Below are positions 5,949 through 8,972 of a stretch of 8,972 nucleotides of DNA, piece after piece. A model generated the notes under the pieces. That model ran no database searches. It was not told where the DNA came from and worked only from the letters and a program-made list of their open reading frames with translations. Source of the DNA: Betaproteobacteria bacterium (GTDB lineage: Bacteria > Pseudomonadota > Gammaproteobacteria > Burkholderiales > Sulfuriferulaceae); the NCBI GenBank assembly GCA_003455595.1, contig DMQT01000134.1, positions 1-8,972 on the forward strand. Reading direction: 5' to 3'. Within the stretch, counting starts at the first letter, position 1. The number at the start of each line of letters is the position of its first letter. Made by a program: the position numbers and the translations under genes.

Positions 5949-8900
5949 TACTCGTTATTTGGAGCTTTTCGGTTAAACCATTGAAACGCCAGCGGCAGCA
6001 GCCACAGCGTGAATAACGTCCCAGACACGATTCCGCCGACAATCACCACCGCAAAAGGCCGTTGCGTTTCTGAACCGATACCGTGTGACAGCGCAGCGGG
6101 CAACAACCCCAATCCGGCCATCAGCGCGGTCATCATAATCGGACGCAGGCGCTGCACCGCGCCATCGAGGATGCTGCTGGGCAAATCCGCACCGTTTTTC
6201 AGCAGCGCGATAATCTGCTCCAGCATAATGACGCCGTTCTGTACCGAAATACCCGCCACGGCGATGAAACCCACCGCCGCCGATACCGACAGGTGCAGCC
6301 CCGCCAGCCCCAGCCCGGCAATGCCGCCGATCAGTGTGAACGGCACCATCAGCAGCACCAGCGCGGCCTGCTTGACCGAGCGGAAGGCCCAGAATAGCAG
6401 GGCGAAGATCATGAACAGGCTGATCGGCACGATTATTTTCAAACGTTTCATGGCGCGCTGCTGGTTTTCGAACTGACCGCCCCAGGCAACGCTGTAACCG
6501 GGCGGCAGTTTGACCTGCTGTTTCACCAGCGCCTGCGCCTCGGCCACGAAGCTGCCCTGATCGCGCCCGAGTAGATTGGCTTTCACCGCCACGTTGCGCG
6601 CACCTGCCTCGCGGCTGATGCGCGCGGCGCCTTGCTTGATCTCAATATCGGCAATCTCCGACAGTGCTACGCTGCCGCCGCCGGGCAGCGGAATCTGCAG
6701 GTTGGCGACGTCATCCACCGCGTCGCGATACGGCTTGGCGAGGCGCAGCGTCACGTCGAAGCGACGTTCGCCTTCATAAAAGCTGTTTACTGTCAGGCTC
6801 GCCAGCGCGGTCTGGATAACATTATTGGCGTCAGCCACGCTGATGCCCAGCCGCCCCATGCGCAGCCGGTCGAGCTTGATATTGAGCTCGGTCTGGCCGC
6901 CGACCTTGATCGCCGCCACGTCGGTGGCGCCCTGCACGCTGGCAAGCAGGCTGGCGATCTGTTCAGCCTTGCTCTCCAGAATTTCCAGATCCGGCCCCGA
7001 CACCTTGACCGAAATCTCGCCCTTGACGCCGGACAGCGCCTCTTCCACGTTGTCCTCGATGACCTGCGAAAAATTGGTGGGCAGGCCGGGGATACTTTTC
7101 AGTTTTTGTGTCATGTCGGCGATCAGCGCGTCCTTGTCGGCAAAACGCCATTGATCGTGCGGTTTGAGATCGGCCAGTATCTCCATGTTGTTCGGGCCTT
7201 TCGGGTCGGTGCCATCATCCGGTCGCCCGACTTGCGAAATCACGTTGCCCACCTCGGGATAGCTGCGCAGGATAGCGCGCACCTGGCGTTCCACGTCCTT
7301 GGTTTTGTCCAAAGCGGTCTGTGGCGGCAGCGTGATGGTGAGCCAGATATTCCCCTCGTCGAGCTTAGGCAGGAACTCGCTGCCCAGCAACGGCGCGCCC
7401 GCCAGCGCGATGGCCAGCAACAGCAGCGCGCCGCCAAAAATCAGCGCGCGCCGGCGTTCCGACCAGATCAGCAGCGCGCGGTAACGCTGTTGCAGCGCGT
7501 CCGTCCAGGGCGAATGTTTTTCCGCCATGCGCTCGCCTTTGAGCGTGTAGGACAGCAGCGTAGGCACCCAGGTCAGTGTTAGGATCAGCGCGCCGAGCAG
7601 GGCAAAGCTCAGCGTCAGCGCCACTGGCGTGAAGATTTTGCCCTCCACGCGCTGAAACGTGAAAATCGGCACGAACGCCAGAATGATGATCGCCTTGGAA
7701 AACAGGATCGGGTGGCCGAGCTCGACAGCGGTGTGCTTCAAGGCTTGCATACGCCAGGCGGGAGTGTGGTGTGCGGGATGGGTATCGTGCGCGCCAAGCG
7801 CCAGCCGTACCATCAAGGCCTCGACCAGCACCACGGCGCTGTCAATGATGATGCCGAAGTCCACTGCGCCGAGCGAAATCAGGTTGGCCGACACGCCGCG
7901 CGCATCCATCAGGATGAAAGCGAACAGCAATGCCAGCGGGATGACCGAAGCCACAATCAGCGCCGCACGCCAGTTGCGCAGGAAAATAATCAGGATCGCC
8001 ACCACCAGTGCTGCGCCGATGCTGAGGTTTTCAACTACCGTGTGTACGGTGTGGTCGATGAGCTTTGTGCGCTCATAGATCGGATGGATATGCACACCCG
8101 GCGGCAGTTGCGTGTCCAGTGTGGCAATTTTCTGCTGCAGTTCAGCGACAACCTTGGCGGCGTTCTGTCCTTTGACCATCTGTACTACGCCTTCAACCAC
8201 GTTGTCGCGGTCGTTGAACGCAACAATGCCGGAACGCGGCTGCGCGCCGATTGCTACCGTGCCAATGTCACGCACCAGTACGGTTTTACCGTCCTTGGCC
8301 GACACCACTACACGCGCAATGTCATCCATACTGTTGAACAGCCCCTGGCCGCGTACCACCAGCGCCTCGTCGCCCCGTCGCAGCAGCCCGCCGCCGACGT
8401 TAGCGCTGTTGTTGGTGAGCGCCTGGCTCACGTCGTTGGGCGTGACGCCGTATTTTTTCAGCAGATAAGGGTCAACATTGACCTGATACTGCTTGATCAG
8501 GCCGCCGAAACTGGTGACGTCGGCCACCCCCTTGACCATGCGCAGGCCGGGGCGGATCACCCAGTCCTGCAGCGCACGCACGTCGGCAATCGGCATGCTG
8601 GTCGGCGCGTCGAGCACGTAGCGGTAAATCTCGCCCACCGCCGTGGTAAGCGGTGCCAGACTGGGTTGAACACCAGGCGGCAGCGTGACGTTCTGCAATT
8701 TTTCCAGCACCTGCTGGCGCGCAAAATAATCATCGGTGCGGTCAGAAAACGTCAGCGTCACTATCGACAGCCCGATCATTGACACCGAACGCAGCTGGGT
8801 GATACGCGGCACGCCGCTCATTTCGCGCTCGATCGGCAGCGTCACGCTGCGCTCGATTTCTTCCGGTGCCAGCCCGGCCTCCTGTGTCACCACCTGCACC

Positions 8901-8972
8901 TGCACGTCCTGCACGTCGGGGAAGGCTTCTATCGGCAAATTGTTCAGCGCATTCCAGCCCAGCAGGGTCAGC
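5948..8972 (-). CDS. czcA: Heavy-metal efflux RND pump, CzcA-like (HME family), 5' end outside window
   Basis: Inner-membrane, proton-driven pump subunit that exports metal ions through a CzcB-like adaptor and CzcC-like outer membrane channel. About 1007 residues are visible, opening with LTLLGWNALNNLPIEAFPDV; the family averages about 1040, so roughly the first 20-30 residues are missing and the TTG at 8938 is not a start. Numbering from that codon: first periplasmic domain 10-300, TM2-TM6 about 303-463, cytosolic loop 464-496, TM7 497-519, second periplasmic domain 520-830, TM8-TM12 about 832-985. TM4 has D360, D366 and E373 in DFGIIIDSAVVLVE, the DX5DX6E pattern of CzcA/CnrA/NccA (Zn/Co/Ni/Cd), not that of the Cu/Ag pump CusA; at least two of CusA's three periplasmic methionines seem absent. 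Oddities: DSA for the usual DGA, EA for EN, and a His-rich loop (382-391). The stop overlaps the regulator start by one base. Confidence 0.95.
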   Translation of the reverse strand, partial: LTLLGWNALNNLPIEAFPDVQDVQVQVVTQEAGLAPEEIERSVTLPIEREMSGVPRITQLRSVSMIGLSIVTLTFSDRTDDYFARQQVLEKLQNVTLPPGVQPSLAPLTTAVGEIYRYVLDAPTSMPIADVRALQDWVIRPGLRMVKGVADVTSFGGLIKQYQVNVDPYLLKKYGVTPNDVSQALTNNSANVGGGLLRRGDEALVVRGQGLFNSMDDIARVVVSAKDGKTVLVRDIGTVAIGAQPRSGIVAFNDRDNVVEGVVQMVKGQNAAKVVAELQQKIATLDTQLPPGVHIHPIYERTKLIDHTVHTVVENLSIGAALVVAILIIFLRNWRAALIVASVIPLALLFAFILMDARGVSANLISLGAVDFGIIIDSAVVLVEALMVRLALGAHDTHPAHHTPAWRMQALKHTAVELGHPILFSKAIIILAFVPIFTFQRVEGKIFTPVALTLSFALLGALILTLTWVPTLLSYTLKGERMAEKHSPWTDALQQRYRALLIWSERRRALIFGGALLLLAIALAGAPLLGSEFLPKLDEGNIWLTITLPPQTALDKTKDVERQVRAILRSYPEVGNVISQVGRPDDGTDPKGPNNMEILADLKPHDQWRFADKDALIADMTQKLKSIPGLPTNFSQVIEDNVEEALSGVKGEISVKVSGPDLEILESKAEQIASLLASVQGATDVAAIKVGGQTELNIKLDRLRMGRLGISVADANNVIQTALASLTVNSFYEGERRFDVTLRLAKPYRDAVDDVANLQIPLPGGGSVALSEIADIEIKQGAARISREAGARNVAVKANLLGRDQGSFVAEAQALVKQQVKLPPGYSVAWGGQFENQQRAMKRLKIIVPISLFMIFALLFWAFRSVKQAALVLLMVPFTLIGGIAGLGLAGLHLSVSAAVGFIAVAGISVQNGVIMLEQIIALLKNGADLPSSILDGAVQRLRPIMMTALMAGLGLLPAALSHGIGSETQRPFAVVIVGGIVSGTLFTLWLLPLAFQWFNRKAPNNE

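Noticed and set aside
4517..5984. Plus-strand open frames (4517-5386 and 5187-5984) opposite the kinase and regulator.
   Set aside because: Low-complexity Gln/His/Arg-rich shadows of intact two-component genes, with no recognisable domain.
7712..8782. Long plus-strand open frame of 356 codons opposite the pump gene.
   Set aside because: Antisense shadow of a G+C-rich gene: its peptide is rich in His, Arg and Gln with no family motif, while the minus strand reads a clear RND pump.
8936..8938. TTG as the start codon of the pump gene.
   Set aside because: The frame stays open upstream to the window edge and reads LTLLGWNALNN, the expected end of the first membrane helix.
5948..8972. Assignment of the pump as the Cu/Ag exporter CusA.
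   Set aside because: TM4 has the DX5DX6E pattern of the Zn/Co/Ni group, and Met equivalents to CusA's binding triad are not evident (only M585 falls near one of them).

Overview
The window looks like chromosomal DNA of a G+C-rich betaproteobacterium. The order ahcY / metK / two tandem lipid A acyltransferases, and an SAH riboswitch in front of ahcY, are typical of that class. A member of the Nitrosomonadales-type lineages is my inference; the sequence does not fix the genus. All protein genes run on without obvious frameshifts. I see no tRNA, rRNA, insertion sequence, CRISPR array or phage gene.

Layout. (1) Bases 1-1613, minus strand: S-adenosylmethionine cycle. metK (450-1613) makes SAM and is followed by a hairpin terminator. 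A new promoter overlapping that terminator appears to start a transcript with an SAH riboswitch, a probable terminator switch, a strong ribosome binding site and the start of ahcY (1-262, cut by the window edge). (2) Bases 1614-1682: short divergent intergenic region. (3) Bases 1683-3923, plus strand: a tight three-gene set of two LpxL/HtrB-family acyltransferases and a GNAT N-acetyltransferase. (4) Bases 3896-8972, minus strand: a heavy-metal efflux operon read from the right edge: an HME-RND pump (CzcA-like, 5' end outside the window), an OmpR-family response regulator and a TctE/QseC-like sensor kinase, joined by 1-nt and 14-nt overlaps. The kinase runs 28 bp into the end of the convergent acetyltransferase gene.

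How the parts work together. MetK makes SAM; methyl transfer yields SAH, which AhcY cleaves; the riboswitch should raise ahcY expression when SAH builds up. The acyltransferases finish lipid A in the inner membrane. The pump, with a membrane fusion protein and outer membrane channel probably encoded just beyond the right edge, would export divalent metal ions, and the co-translated two-component system probably controls the operon.

Most genes are members of known families. I did not find a convincing undescribed system. The points most worth checking are the riboswitch expression platform, the nested terminator/promoter before it, the pump's altered TM4 motif and His-rich cytosolic loop, and the pairing of a metal pump with a carboxylate-sensor-type kinase.
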